64,000 bases of DNA from Artemia franciscana (GCF_032884065.1 NC_088880.1:31585298-31649297); one strand, 5' to 3'; shown: positions 1-12,341, numbered from the stretch's first letter. Numbers and translations: made by a program. The notes: a model not told the origin generated them from the sequence alone.

Positions 1-2440
1 ATTTTCAAAGAGACTACAAAAGAGACTAAGAAACTAAGGGACTGTGAAAGAGGGGATTTGTGGTAGAAAACACTACTTTGCTCTGGCACAATCTCGTTTC
101 TTGCTTAAAAATGATTTCACGGTGATTGATGAAGAGCCTAATTAGTTACTGCAGCGCATATGCCATTATCAGCCGACGATTTTATGAACAAAGTTGACCT
201 CACAGTGACATTAACGTCAAACTATGAGAATTAATCTGCACAATGTATAGTCATTTTTAAGATAAAGAAAACGCTCTTTGGGCAAAAATATCTTGTTAAT
301 TAAAGAGGTCGTCATCTGCTGATGATCTATCAAAAAGTTTAGACTGCAACATTCATACCATTATTAGCTGACGAATTACAAATAAATATATAGCCCAGTG
401 CAGCTTTCACGTTATGCCTTAGAACCACTTTTAAGATTGGGTGGAACTCAACCCCAGTTTAACTCAACCTCTTTTAACTCAACTGCCATTCAACTCAACT
501 TCCAATCACCTCAACTTCCATTAACCTGAACCAGCTAACGCCCATGCCACTCAACCTTAATTCAACTCAGTTTAGTCAACTCAGTTAACTTGATTGAGGG
601 TTGTGTTTTGTCGGGTTTGAGCTCAATCGAGTTAAAGAGAGAGTGAGTTATCAGGGGTTGAGTTGAATGAGGGTTCAGTTACATGCACAGCTAGTGTTTT
701 CCATTCAGAAAGTTGATTTTGATTGTTTTTCAGGAGAGAAGGGAGCTTAAATTCTTCTTTCTAGGAGTATGGACTTTGGCAATTCCAATGGCACGCTGTC
801 CATTTAAATGCTGCGCTATTTTTGAGGGGTTTTAGGTTCTATTTGTAATTCCTGTAATTTTTTCTCGTAATCAAGTTTTACTATTAATTTTAATAATAGT
901 TACAATTCCTGAATCAGCCATAAATAGTAATATTTTTTCACTAGACACGCTTTCTTTTTGTAAAACAGGTTTTTAAATTTTTGGTTACAAGGATTCGGTT
1001 AGTCTTTCCTAGGTTGCAGCTATCGCTGGAACCATGAAGAAGGTGGTTCTATCAATTATCTTAAACTAAAACCTTTCCTAAAAGTTTGCTGCTGAAATAT
1101 AAAAAAAAAAGTGTGGCGAATATCAAGACTTTGTTTGTAGGCTACTTGACACCAAGGAAGTGTAAAGCCACTAACAAGAAAAATACAAGGCCAATAGAAG
1201 TAAAATACAGTCTTTTGACTAACAGAGATAAGAATAGTGGATAGGATAATAGAAAGGATTCAAACAATGCCCCGTGATTGTTTTAATTTTTTGACGTGAA
1301 TACAATATTTAATTTATTCTAAAATATCCTATGGGTGCCTCACAAAAGGGTCAAGCCTGGATTTTGGCCTCCCACTATTCCTGAAATATCAAAAATATCT
1401 CTCAAAATTATCGTTACCCCAAAAACATCCTTCTTACAGAAAAGCTTGCTGGCCTAGGCAAGTCCTTAGACTTTCATATAATTGATTGAATATGTTGTAT
1501 AACGCCCTTTCCTCTCCCTCCCCAAAAATAATGAAAATTTTCTGATTATATCTATAGAATTTGTAATATTCTTCGCATTGCTTTGTATGTTTTGTATTTT
1601 TGTAAATATGTTTAACTTTTTTGGCGTTATACATTTGAGTTTTTTATTTTATTATTATTATTTTTTTTTTACTTATGGTGATTATTGAAAGATTTTGATT
1701 CGTGAACTGTCACTGTTAATCAACTTCCAAAAACAGTCTGAATTTTATTAGTATCATCATTTTCTAAGAATCTATTCTAGTGCCAAATTCCACTAACAAG
1801 AAGACAAGAGCATAAAACGTCTAAAATAGCCTTCAGCTAGTATTTTTGTCATATTGATTCGTCAGTTTTTGCATTTTTTTTAAGAGTTTGCAAATCAAAG
1901 CTTGTTTTTCTTTCTTTTTACTACTGATAGCGATTATAAAAATATTTAGATTGACGAATTGCCATTTTTTGTCACCGTTCTCAAAAAAGGGGGAAAAGTA
2001 TTCGTTTTTTTAGTATCGTTTCCTTTTTAGGAACCTTTCCAAAGATGAAATTCCTATTGCGAGAAGGAGTGGGACAAGAAGGATAGAGATAGTCGAGAGC
2101 CATTACCTACGAATAGGGTGTCGATTTGTTGTTTCATTTGCTGGATATTTTTAGCAGAGACATGTAGCGGCCTTGCTTCCATGGGTATAGATCCGTGGGC
2201 CTCGAATTACCTGGCAAGGCAGCAGCAAGCAATGTAGCAATATTTGTATGTAGATTATAACCAGGATAGAATAATTCCGAGAACTTTATTTGCAACCGAG
2301 TGTGGATGGGATTTCCTTATTTGCCTTTTTAATATACTAAATTTTTGCTATTATTTTTTTTAATTTTGTGCACGATATCAGGCAAAGAGGTCAATGGGGA
2401 AAGAGAAGTAGGGAGGAATATCCTAGATTTTCAAAATAGC
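1..2440. other. No gene recognised; AT-rich intergenic sequence
   Basis: No reading frame with recognisable protein motifs and no RNA gene was seen on either strand. The only structure noted is the degenerate CAACTCAA-type repeat at about 430-690, listed separately. Short open frames here have low-complexity AT-driven translations. Confidence 0.5.
430..690. repeat. Degenerate CAACTCAA repeat that switches strand
   Basis: From about 430 to 570 the plus strand repeats variants of AACTCAAC. From about 590 to 680 the complementary motif (TTGAGTT, GGGTTGAG) recurs on the same strand. The two halves could therefore pair as an imperfect long hairpin. No coding function is visible. Confidence 0.5.
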
Positions 2441-2449
2441 TGTTAAATA

Positions 2450-2769
2450 ATTCGGGGTAACGAACTATAGTAAAGAGTGACCCGACTCAGTAATAACCAG
2501 AACTCTAAAAAGGTACTAATTGATACACCAAAAGAACTGGATTTCAAGCTGATTTTAAATATATTAGTTTCATTAAATTTAATCTTACCCATCAAAAGTT
2601 ACGAACCTGAGAAAATTTGCCTTATTTTGGAAAATAGGTAGAAACAATCCCCCCCCCCCCACACACACACACATACCCCGAAATGTCATAACATCTTAAC
2701 CAAAACACGCTGTCACATTCAGCGCATTTGAGAGACCTACTTTAGGAGTTTCAAGCTCCTATTTACAAC
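2450..2769 (+). repeat. Dispersed repeat family A, copy 1, left part
   Basis: Begins near a GTAACGAACTATAGTAAAG-type motif followed by 'GTGACCCGACTCA'. It shares runs such as 'GAGAAAATTTGCCTTATTTT' and 'TTTCAAGCTC' with copies at 6965, 10129 (inverted), 10792 (inverted) and 48668. The copy is interrupted after 'CTATTTAC' by the tandem-unit element and resumes at about 5439 with 'AAAATATGGAATTTTG', which is exactly the continuation seen at 7236. The family is noncoding and its class is unknown. Confidence 0.65.
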
Positions 2770-5438
2770 AAGAGGTAAGAGCTCATATGGCACTTGTGAC
2801 GAGGCGAGAAGAGCGAAGAGCCAAGAGATCATATGGTATGAGCTCTAACAAAATTCTATGAATCAATAGATTGATTTAAAAAGGAAAATAAGAGGCTCAA
2901 TGCAGGTCAAGATTTAAAATAAGAGCTCTGCGTCACAATGTCCTTCTAAATATCAAAATTCATTAAGATCCGATCACCCACTCGTAAGTTATAAATACCT
3001 AATTTTTCTAATTTTTCATCTCCCTATAGCCCCCCAGATGGTCGAATCAGGAAAAACGACTTTATCAAGTCAAATTGTGCAGCTCCCTGACACGCCTACC
3101 GATTTTCATCGCCCTAGCACGTCCAGAAGCACCGAACTCGCCAAATCACTGAACCCCTCCCCCCAGATCCCCCAAAGAGAGGTAATCCAGTACGATTCTG
3201 TCAATTACGTATCAAGGACATTTGTTTATTCTACCCACCGAGCTTCATCCCGATTCCTCTACTCCAAGTGTTTTTCCAAGATTTCCCCCTCCAACTCCCC
3301 CCAGTGTCAAACGATCTGGTCGGGATTTGAAATAAGACCTCTGAGACATGAATTCCTTCTAAAAATCAAATTTCATTACGATCCGATCATCTATTCGTAA
3401 GATAAAAATACCCAATTTTCATGTTTTCCAAGAATTCTGATTTCCCCCTCCAACTCCCCTGAATGTCACAGGATCTGGTCAGAATCTGAAATTAGAACTT
3501 TAAAGCAAAAGATCCTTCTAAATATCAAATTTCATTAAGATCTGGTCACCCTTTCGTAAGTTACAAATAGCTCAATTTTCAAAATTACACCCCCCCCCCC
3601 TCCAATTCCACCAAAGAGAGCAGATCCGGCCCAGTTATGTCAATCACGTATCTTAGACAGGTTTCTATTCTTCCCATCCAGTTTCATCCTGATCTCACCG
3701 CTTTAAGTATTTTCTAAGATTTTCGGTCCCCCCAACTGCCCCCCCCCCCAATTACGCTTGATCCGGTTGAGATTTAAAATACGATATCTGAGTTACGAGG
3801 TCATTCTAAATATGAAGTTTCATGAAGTTCCGATCACTCCTTCGTAAGTTAAAAATACGTCATTTTTTCTTATTTTTCAGAATTACCCCCCCCCCCCCCC
3901 TCCAATTGAACGGATTCGTACCAATTATGTAAATCATGTATGCAAGAATTCTGCTTATTTTTCCAACCAAGTTTCAGCCCGATCCCTCCAATCTAAGCGT
4001 TTTCCATCATTTTTGGTTTCCCCATCTCAAACATCCCCCAATGTCACCAGATCCGGTCAGGATTTAAAATAAGAGATTTGAGACACGATATCCTTCTAAA
4101 TATCAAATTTCATGGAGATCCAATCACTCGTTCGTAAGTTAAAAATGCCTCATGTTTTCTAATTTTTCAGAATCAACCCCCCCCCCCCTCCAACTACCCC
4201 ATAGAGAGCGGATCCGTTCTGGTTATGTCAATCATGTATCTAGGACTCGTGATTATTTTTCCCACCAAGTTTCATCCCGATCCGTCCGCTCTAAGTGTTT
4301 TCCAAGTTTTAGGTTTCCCCCTCCCAACTCCCCCCCCCCAATGTCACCAGATCCGGTCGGGTTTAAAATAAGAGCTCTGAGCCACGATATCCTTCTAAAT
4401 ATCAAATTTCATTGAGATCCGATCACCCGTTCGTATGTTGAAACTACCTCATTTTTTCTATTTTTTCAGAAATAACCCCCCCCCCCCAACTACATCAAAG
4501 AGAGCGAATCCGTTCCGTTTATGTCAATCATCTATCTAGGACCTGTGTTTATTTTTCCCACCATGTTTCATCCCGATCCCTCCACTTTAAGTGTTTTCCA
4601 AGTTTTAGGTTTCCTCCTCCCAACTCCCCACCCCCGTCACCAGATCCGGTCGGGATTTAAAATAAGAGCTCTAAGACACGATATCCCTCTAAACATCAAA
4701 TTTCATTGAGATCCGATCACCTGTTCGTAAGTTAAAAATACCTCATTTTTTTATTTTTAAGAATTACCCCCCCCCCCCAACTACCCCAAAGAGAGCGAAT
4801 CAGTTCCGATTATGTCAATCATGTATCTGGGACTTGTGCTTATTTTTCCCATCAAGTTTCATCCCGATCCCTCCACTCTAAGTGTTTTCCAAGATTTTAG
4901 GTTTCCCCCCCTCAAACTCCCCCCAATGTCATCAGATCCGGTCAGGATTTAAAATAACATTTCTGAGACACAATATCATTCCAAACGTCAAATTTCATTA
5001 AGATCCTTAATGAAATTTGGTAATCCTAGCTTACCTGGAAGTGCCTAAAGTAGCAAAACCGGGACTTTAGGTTTCCCCCTCTAACTCCTCCCAATTTCAT
5101 CAGATCCAGTCGGGATTTAAAATAACAGCTCTGAGACACAATATCATTCCAAACATCAAATTTCATAAGATCCAATCTCCCGCTCATAAGTTAAAAATAC
5201 TTCATTTTTTCTATTTTTTGCGAATTAACCAGCCCCCCACTCCACCCCCCCCCAGATGGTCAAATCGGGAAAACTATTTCTAATTTAATCTGTCTGGTCC
5301 CTGATAAGCTTGCCAAATTTCATCGTCCTAGCTTACCTGGAAGTGCCTAAAGTAGCAAAACTGGGACCGACAGACAGACCGACAGACCGACAGAATTGGC
5401 GATTGCTATATGTCACTTGGTTAATACCAAGTGCCATA
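2770..5438. mobile_element. TIR-bounded element built of about 290 bp tandem units
   Basis: An 11 bp inverted repeat, TATGGCACTTG at 2786-2796 and CAAGTGCCATA at 5428-5438, bounds a block of roughly eight diverged units. The recurring landmark 'TTCGTAAGTTAAAAATAC' appears near 3553, 3839, 4130, 4430 and 4722, a spacing of 286-298 bp. Each unit has a poly-C tract, a 'GATCCGGTCGGGATTTAAAAT'-like segment and 'ATATCAAATTTCATT'. The right end carries a short ACCGACAG microsatellite and the palindrome CACTTGG-TTAATA-CCAAGTG (5414-5433). The left end has a separate 10 bp inverted repeat (2778-2787 with 2837-2846). It sits inside a family A repeat, so it is an insertion. No transposase is encoded, and it is presumably a non-autonomous DNA element. 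The open frames within it are products of the tandem repetition. Confidence 0.6.
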
Positions 5439-5600
5439 AAAATATGGAATTTTGTAGCAAGTTTTTTCAACTGAAAGTAAGGCACGACATTAAAACTTAA
5501 AACGAACAGAAATTACTCCGTATATGAAAGGGGCCCTTCTCTCCTCAACGCCCCACTCTTTCCACTAAAGTTTTTTATTGTTTTAAAAGGTAGAGTTGTG
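5439..5600 (+). repeat. Family A right part joined to one foldback arm
   Basis: Continues the family A copy interrupted at 2770. It runs into 'TTTTTTCAACTGAAAGTAAGG', which matches the left arm of the foldback family found whole at 49724-50040. The matching right arm is not seen downstream, so this is a half element. Confidence 0.55.
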
Positions 5601-5684
5601 AGAAAGGGTTAAAACCTTTTGATTCTGAAAGATAAATTTGGCTACCTTCAAACATTTTCTTGAGTACCCACTACTGGTACCTAG

Positions 5685-5800
5685 TGATCTTAGGAAAACT
5701 TAATTGAACCGCTATATAAGAAAGGCAATAAGAATGAGTTGAGGAATTACAGAATTAATAGCTTGAGTTCTTTAGGAAGCAAATTACAGAGCTTGAAGAT
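5685..5800 (+). mobile_element. Old RTE-type LINE fragment (reverse transcriptase)
   Basis: Reading with small frame changes gives a peptide like YKKGNKNELRNYR followed by a SLGSKL-like stretch. This matches YKKGDKSECRNYRG and SVGSKLL in the well-preserved RTE element on the minus strand near 15060-15130. It is a strongly decayed plus-strand fragment. A family A repeat starting at 5805 appears to separate it from the related fragment at 6300. Confidence 0.55.
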
Positions 5801-5804
5801 CTGT

Positions 5805-5990
5805 GTCAAACAGTTCATGGCAACGAACTGTACTAAGGAGAGACCCGGCTCAATAGTAACCGAAACTCTAAAAACAGATAATAAATGAAAGTAATGGAGA
5901 AATTATTAATTAATTCATAAACTCAAAAATAAATCAAATGAATAGCTATTAGTTGCTAATAATAAATAAATTAAGATAACAATAATCAAA
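5805..5990 (+). repeat. Dispersed repeat family A, short copy
   Basis: Starts with the motif 'GGCAACGAACTGTACTAAGG', close to the start of the better copy at 48672. It continues with 'AATAGTAACCGAAACTC' and then fades into AT-rich sequence. Between it and 6300 nothing else was recognised; a minus-strand open frame at 5998-6282 has no family features. Confidence 0.5.
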
Positions 5991-6299
5991 AAATCAATTA
6001 TAAATTAGTCAATAAATTGGAAATAATTTTATTAGTAAATGAAAATTTTTGTCCGAATTTGGCCTGAAAATATTTGGGGGCGTCGGGAGGAGTACTAATC
6101 AAGATTTTGCCCCAGGCACAAAAAAGCCAGAACCGCCACTGGGAAAACAGCAAAGACAATGAGAGAGCACGGTACCAAATAGAAAGGTAAAAAATCTTCC
6201 CAGCTATGATTAAGGAGATGATTTGAGGGTCCCGGAGGAAAATATTAGACATTTTTGGAAGTTTCATGAAGTCTGAGTGCAAGACTAGGTTTGAAAGTT

Positions 6300-6660
6300 A
6301 ATATTAAGTAGACTAAGTTGCTTAGAACAGGAATAAATGAGAGTGAGCAGGTGATGGTAGGTATCAAGAAAATAAATCAAGCAGATCCTTCGACTTGCCT
6401 GGATAGTATTAGTAAAATGGTGGATACAGAAAACATATAAAATGTAGAATGGATGGGGCGCTTTCGATGAAGGTGCCCTTTTTCTATGTCGAAACGAGTT
6501 TGGAAGATTAGACAGATAAGTCTACAAACTAAAATATTGAAAGTTACGGAAAAGACAGTGGTGAAGCATAGCTCTAAAATTTGATAGTGGTGAAAGCTTT
6601 CTCGTAGTGACCCTGAGAGTAGTAGTCACAAAAAAGGGGCCTACTGCTTAATTCACAATC
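6300..6660 (+). mobile_element. Old RTE-type LINE fragment (C-terminal part)
   Basis: Decayed plus-strand sequence. The stretch translating as VWKIRQISLQTKIL corresponds to VWKNRKISLQTKIR of the RTE element at 13764-17565, and upstream pieces resemble its SEDEQVTLGNEKIDQ region. It has several frame disruptions and stops. It probably belongs to the same ancient insertion as 5685-5800. Confidence 0.5.
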
Positions 6661-6960
6661 TAGCCACTAGCCTTCCTCCCTAGTATATGACCTTAAATCA
6701 GGGTATTTGAGGAATGTGCTACCAAGATTTTATGGAGCTATACCAACAATTCCTGCCATAGTAATGCCCAAGGGAATTCAATCCTCCTGGATATTTAAAA
6801 TGCCACCAACGGTGCAAGAAAACATACCCTGAGGACACCCTGAAGATCAAAAGTTGCATTCTCTAATGGCTGGTCAGAGGAGGTGATTCTCGCCTCTTTT
6901 TAAGGGTTCTCAGAATGGATAAGAAAATTGGTGGAAACATTGATATTGCCAAGGAAAAAT
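6661..6960. other. No feature recognised
   Basis: Unique-looking noncoding sequence between an old LINE fragment and a family A repeat. Confidence 0.4.
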
Positions 6961-6964
6961 CTAA

Positions 6965-7640
6965 GTAAGGGGTGACGAGGGTCGACAGTAAACGAAACTT
7001 CAAAAGTAGAACTTTGATAACAATACAAACATAAAAAGAATTTTATTTTCATATTGATTCCAAATATATAAAATTTATTAAATTTAACATTACCTATCAA
7101 TTTGACGAGCCAGAGAAAATTTGCCTTATTTTCTGAAAAGGGGATACACTGACAAAAAACCAATCCCTCTTAATGAAAGTCACACCTTCAGATTCATTAA
7201 ATCCGAGAACCCTACTGTAGTTTCAAGCTCTATTTATAAAAATATGGAATTTTGCTTCTTCTTTTTTTGCCAGAAGGAAGATCATACATGCGTGTTTATT
7301 TGTTTGTATCATTCTTTTTGGTTGCTTCGGCTGCTGTTTTTTTCTTCAGGGTAATAACATCAAACCAGTGATTTTAAAAGGTTGGTAGAGGACTCATTTG
7401 ATGAAAAAAAAAAAAATCAAATTCCTAAAGACCTTTTTAAGTGGTCATAAGAATTGGAGTACAATTAACCCTCTCCCTTGCCCATTTTCCCCAAAGATTC
7501 CTGATCAATTTTTAGATAGCCGTTCTGTTCAACAAAGTTGAAATGTCACCTAACTATGCCTTTGAAGATGACTAGACCCCCTTAGCGCCTGAGAAAAGGC
7601 TGTAAGTTACCCAATCTGCACATTGTTCACATATAGTATT
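6965..7640 (+). repeat. Dispersed repeat families A and B, contiguous copy
   Basis: 6965-7275 matches family A, including 'CCAGAGAAAATTTGCC' and 'AAATATGGAATTTTGC'. From about 7370 to 7640 a second module B follows, with 'GACCTTTTTAAGTGGTCA' and 'TTTAGATAGCCGTTCTG'. The same order A then B recurs at 48668-49320, so the two modules probably form one long repeat. Open frames in both directions within it have no recognisable domains. Confidence 0.55.
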
Positions 7641-7764
7641 ATTTACTGAAAAATATACAGATTTTTTGGAGGGGGAGGGGTACTTTTTACTTGGGTACCT
7701 TCTACGGGGAGAAGCTTCAGCAGGAAAGTGTCCAGAGGAAATTTTACACAGAGAGAGGAAAGGG

Positions 7765-8072
7765 AGGGTAGCAACATTAAAACTTGAAGCAAAAAACATT
7801 ATTTTGTATATGAAAGGAGGGGCTTCTTCTTCCTTAATACTCCCTCTTTACTCTAAAGTTTGACCTTTTATCACAATTCTATATGAAAGATTACTCTGAC
7901 ACAACTCCTGGTGAGTTTGAATGAAATGTATTTTCAAAGAATTTTAATACTGTATCGTGAAGGGTGAAGGCTGAGGAAGGCACAGCCCCCTCATATACGG
8001 AATGGTTTCTGCTCGTTTTAAGTTTTAGTATCGCTCCTTACTTCCAGATGAAAAGACTCGTTTTTATTTTAT
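7765..8072. mobile_element. Foldback (MITE-like) element, copy 1
   Basis: The left arm (about 7765-7862, with 'GCAACATTAAAACTTGAAGC' and 'CTTTACTCTAAAGTTT') and the right arm (about 7962-8072, with 'GCTCGTTTTAAGTTTTAGTA') are diverged inverted copies of each other. The same arms occur at 9398-9700 and 49724-50040. No coding capacity. A non-autonomous DNA element is the likeliest class. Confidence 0.55.
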
Positions 8073-9397
8073 TTTTTATTGCTTTTGAAAGAAAAATGAA
8101 ATTAATACGAAAGGTTGATTTTGCAATTCCATTCTTTTGTGCATCTGGGCATGAATAATATTGCAAGTATATTCGAACCTAAGGTAATGAAATTGGGTCA
8201 TAAAAAACTCATTTACAATTAACCTCACTAAATTATTTTGGAGTGTTTTCCCTTATTTTTTAGCAATAAACATAAAAAGATTAGAAATTAGAGTTGGTTG
8301 CAAAAACACAATATTTCAAAACATCAAATTCATGATGATCAGAGGCATGCCTGAGCACACGGAAACGGGATTATGGGTTTCTCTTAAAGATTAGTCCTAA
8401 GGATATTCCTCTTCTAAGATAAAATTGAAAAATATTGAGATTTAATTACATCCTTTTCTAGTCATACACATTGAAAGTGCCCACATGATTCCACTTCATA
8501 CTAAGTGCAGCGTGACTACCTCCCTGCTAATATAAAACAAAAAAAACAAAGACAAAGTTTTTCAGTTTTCTTAGGGGATAAGTGCTCAAAAACAAATTTA
8601 GATTTAGATAAACTTATCTTGGGCCGTATTTTCACGATTTTAATTGTTCGAATAAGAATCAAGTGTTTATATCCGAATTCGATTTGCATTTCTTGATAAA
8701 AAAAATTTTGAATGAGTTTTCTGAAATTGCCTGAAATTTGGTCTCAGTGTCTCTTCGGCACTTGATGAAATTAGAAAAAAAAATGTTAAAAAGAACATTT
8801 TACTGAAATAATTAGAAATTGAGCTTTATACCTTGACCTTAGGTTCAAAAATAACGTTTAAACCTCAGAGTCTCAAAATCCAGACATTCCTGAGTAGAAA
8901 AGCTCTATGTCACTTGAAACGTGTCCAAAAATGTAGTGAATAGTCAACTCCAATCCCCAATTGTGATCCAATTAATCTTCCGATTGCTAGTAAAAAGAAA
9001 CCAATGAAAAGACCGTAACTGGGTCATTAACTTGGCACCCTGTGATTTTCCTCTTTCTTCCTCCACTTTCCATCTTGTGGCCTTCACGATGCACAACAAT
9101 CCTCCGAATTTGCTTCAAAACAATTCTGACATTTTCCTAATGTTTCAATTATATGAACATTCGTTTTTTATGAATTTTTATTAAACTGTGTAATGTAACT
9201 GTGTAATGAAAATGCTAAAAATTGCATTATTAGGCCATTAGTATCCCTTTTGGGAAGGTTTCTGAACCATTTTGTGGGAGGAAACACGTTTTTTCAGCTA
9301 TAAAAAAAGCACATTATGAGGACAACCGTTTCTCTATTTCACTTATTTTTCTGTTTTTCTAATTGTTCTTATGTAATTTGTTAAAAAATTTTCACTA
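8073..9397. other. No gene recognised
   Basis: About 1.3 kb of AT-rich sequence without recognisable coding, RNA or repeat features. A 63-codon open frame at 8505-8696 shows no family motif. Confidence 0.4.
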
Positions 9398-9700
9398 CAA
9401 AAAGTTTTTCACCTGAAAGTAAGGAGCAACATTAAAGCCTAAGACGAGCAGAAATTATTGTGTATGAAGGGGTTGTCCCCTCCTCAGTACCTTATTCTTT
9501 GTGCCAAAGTTTGCCTTTTTTCCAAAAATTTAAGAATAACTATTAGAATAATAAGCTTTTTTTGAAAGTTCTAGATAAAACTCATTCGTAAAAAGCGAGT
9601 TATTGAGAAAGGGCAAACTCCCTCGCTTACTTAACAATTCCTTTGAGTTTCAAATTTTAATATTGATCCCTACTTTCAGTTAAAAAACTCTTTTCTTTAT
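9398..9700. mobile_element. Foldback (MITE-like) element, copy 2
   Basis: The left arm contains 'CACCTGAAAGTAAGGAGCAA' and the right arm contains the complement-like 'GATCCCTACTTTCAGTTAAA' near 9669. The centre is about 100 bp. Same family as 7765-8072 and 49724-50040. A further block of repeat B-like sequence, inverted, follows to about 10080; the 71-codon minus-strand frame there is not supported as a gene. Confidence 0.55.
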
Positions 9701-10128
9701 TTATCATAGTTTTTTATTAATTTCATTTCTGATCGTTTTTTAAATAGTGTCCTTAATCCGGCTCCCCCTCCTCGGAAAATTCCTTTCCTCCATTAAAATT
9801 CCTCGGTGTAAAGATCTTCCCACGTAATGCCCCTACCATAAAAATCCCCCTCGAATAATATCTGCGTACTGTAACCCGTACTATATGTAAACAATAGACA
9901 AAGTTCACAGCTTGCAGCCCTTCTCAGGGAATTGTGGGGAGTCCAGTCATCCTCAAAGGCATGGTTACTAGGTCTTTCGTCTATGCTGAACAAAACATCT
10001 ACCAACAAAATAGGTGACTTTGGGGAAAAGGGGCACGGAAGGGGGGATAGGTGGCCTCCAATATTTTTGGTGACTTAAAAAGGGCACTTGAACTTTTTAT
10101 TTCTGACTAAATGAGCCCTCTTCTGACC

Positions 10129-10450
10129 CTCTACGATGACTGGTTAAATACAATTACCTCTGAGGAAAAAAAAATAGAAAAAAATAAACACGTATCCGTT
10201 GTCATCCTTCTGGCAAAAATGCAAAATTCCAATATTTGTATATAAAAGCTTGAAACCTCAACAGTAGAGCTCTCTGATTTTTCTGAATCAGATGGTTCTA
10301 TGGTTTGAGATCAATTGATATTTCGGGGCTATTTTCCCCCCCTTTATCCCTTTACCTTTTTACCCCCTTCATTTATCATATCTTTAGAAACTGGGCAAAT
10401 TTTCTTCGGCTCATAACTTTTGATGTCTAACACTAAACTTCATTATTTTT
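10129..10450 (-). repeat. Family A repeat, inverted, tandem copy 1
   Basis: Reads as family A on the minus strand and is closely matched by 10792-11085. Together with the zinc-finger fragment beside it, it forms a roughly 660 bp unit present twice in tandem. Confidence 0.55.
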
Positions 10451-10454
10451 ATAT

Positions 10455-10719
<265 letters not shown>

Positions 10720-10791
10720 TTATTAAGTGATTAAACTTACAAGTATTTCACTGCTAAATGTCTACAAACTAACACTACAAAGAAAGAAAGA

Positions 10792-11085
10792 CGACCCTCT
10801 AGGATCACTGGTTCGATACAATTACCTCTGAGGAAAAAAAAAAAGTAAAAAAAAATAAACACGCATCCATTATCATTTTTTTGGCAAAAATGCAAAATTC
10901 TAAATATTTGTATATAAAAGCTTGAAACCTCAACAGTAAAGCTCTCTGATATTCTGAATCTGATGGTTTGATTTTCATTAAGATCACTTGATATTTTGGA
11001 GCTATTTTCCCTCCTTTTTCAAAAATTGGGCAAATTTTCTTCGGCTTGTAACTTTTGATGGCTAACACTAAACTTCATTATTTTA
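10792..11085 (-). repeat. Family A repeat, inverted, tandem copy 2
   Basis: Near-duplicate of 10129-10450. Both copies share 'ACAATTACCTCTGAGG' and 'ATAAAAGCTTGAAACCTCAA'. It precedes the second zinc-finger fragment as copy 1 precedes the first. Confidence 0.6.
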
Positions 11086-11155
11086 TATATTTTGGAATGT
11101 CGCACATGTCACATTTGGACGGTTTTTCTCCAGTAGGAGTTCTCTGATTTGTATA
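11085..11155 (-). pseudogene. C2H2 zinc-finger fragment, tandem copy 2, left part
   Basis: Minus-strand linker and finger start (THQRTP-like, GEKPSKCDMC) equivalent to 10480-10540. It stops at 'TTTGTATA', where the Helitron begins, and resumes at 19363 with 'TAAACTATATATG'. Confidence 0.75.
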
Positions 11156-11840
11156 TCTATACTAGCTGTTGGGGTGGCGCTTCGCGCCACCCCAACACCT
11201 AGTTGGTGGGGCGCTTCGCGCCCCCCCCCCAAGCCCCCCCCCCGTGCACGTAAGTCGTTACGCGCCATATTAGTTACGCGCCATTGTAGTTGTGTCCGTG
11301 TGTCCCACCCGTGAGTAGAGATAGATATAAATATATGTTTTTAACTACGTAAAACATGCGAATATACAACATTCTTCGCTGTCCCATTGTCTGTGCATAG
11401 AAATAGATTTTCAGTTTACTGACTCTTGAACATGCAACATATAATTGTCCATGGGAAAAACAATCCGTATTCAGATCTATACCTCATTATTCTAATGATG
11501 TGTCCCTGTGTCCGGTCGTCATTAATATATCCCGCCTGTGCCCCCGGAGTCCCCGTTGTAGTTGTGTCCCTGTGTCCCAGTCGTCATTTATATTCCCTGT
11601 GTCCTGGTCGTGATTTGTGTCCGGGTGTCCCAGTCTGTAATTTCTCTTTGAGGTTCCCGGTCGTCATTTGTATTCCCTCTGTCTCGGTCGTCATTTGTGT
11701 CCCGGTCTGTAATTTTTCTTTGAGTGTTTTTTCTTTTTAGTTTTTTTTTTTAGTTTTTTACCTTTTTTCTTTTTTCTTTTTCCTCTTTATTTTTCAGCGT
11801 CACTATGAAGTACATTTCCCCGAACCTTTGTTTTTTTACC

Positions 11841-12191
11841 TTAAATCTGGTAGGCTTTGATGACCTTATCCAAGTCAAAATCCCAAACCCAATCATCATC
11901 GCTATCATTTTCAGTTTTGATATGTTTTGACTCTCGCTGTCCATGTTGATTTTCATCTAAATGCGCGGTTTTGCGTTCTTTAGCCGCAAGCCTGTTTTCT
12001 TGCTGTTCTTGAAATTCCTCGGCACGCTCTCTTTTCTTACTTTCTCTATCAGCAGCAAGCCTGTTTTCTTGCTGTTCTTGTGATTCCTCGGCACGCTTTC
12101 TTTTCTTACTCTCTCTATCAGCAGCAAGTTTTTTCGCATAGATTCTTTGAGCAGCTTCCTCGGCTGTTGCCATTGTAGGTTCTTCAGTCAT
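11841..12191 (-). pseudogene. Helitron replicase/helicase N-terminal remnant
   Basis: A 116-residue frame on the minus strand starts MTEEPTMATAEEAAQ. It contains two near-identical 23-residue charged repeats (core AADRESKKRKRAEE, then QEQQENRL) and ends in an acidic segment (NDSDDDWVWDFDLDK). Arginine/glutamate-rich repeats of this style precede the Rep domain in many arthropod Helitron proteins, and I rely on that recollection for the call. The protein stops where normal Rep sequence should follow and runs into T-rich low-complexity DNA. A shorter, broken copy of the same start lies in plus orientation at 12632-12835, where the first 50 bp are duplicated. Function here is unlikely. Confidence 0.5.
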
Positions 12192-12299
12192 TTTACAATT
12201 AAATATTTTTCCGTGAACGAATGTCTTAAATACGTCACCGTCATAACAAACATGACGACAACTAACTTCATGACGTCAGTCGACACACAAACATGACGT

Positions 12300-12309
12300 C
12301 ACTTGACAG

Positions 12310-12341
<32 letters not shown>

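Noticed and set aside
3038-4709. Plus-strand frames of 62-120 codons with related sequences
   Set aside because: They repeat with the roughly 290 bp tandem units, contain poly-Pro from poly-C tracts, and have no conserved start or stop.
8160-8185. GGTTCGAAT-like box on the minus strand, as in a tRNA T arm
   Set aside because: No matching acceptor or anticodon arms could be drawn around it.
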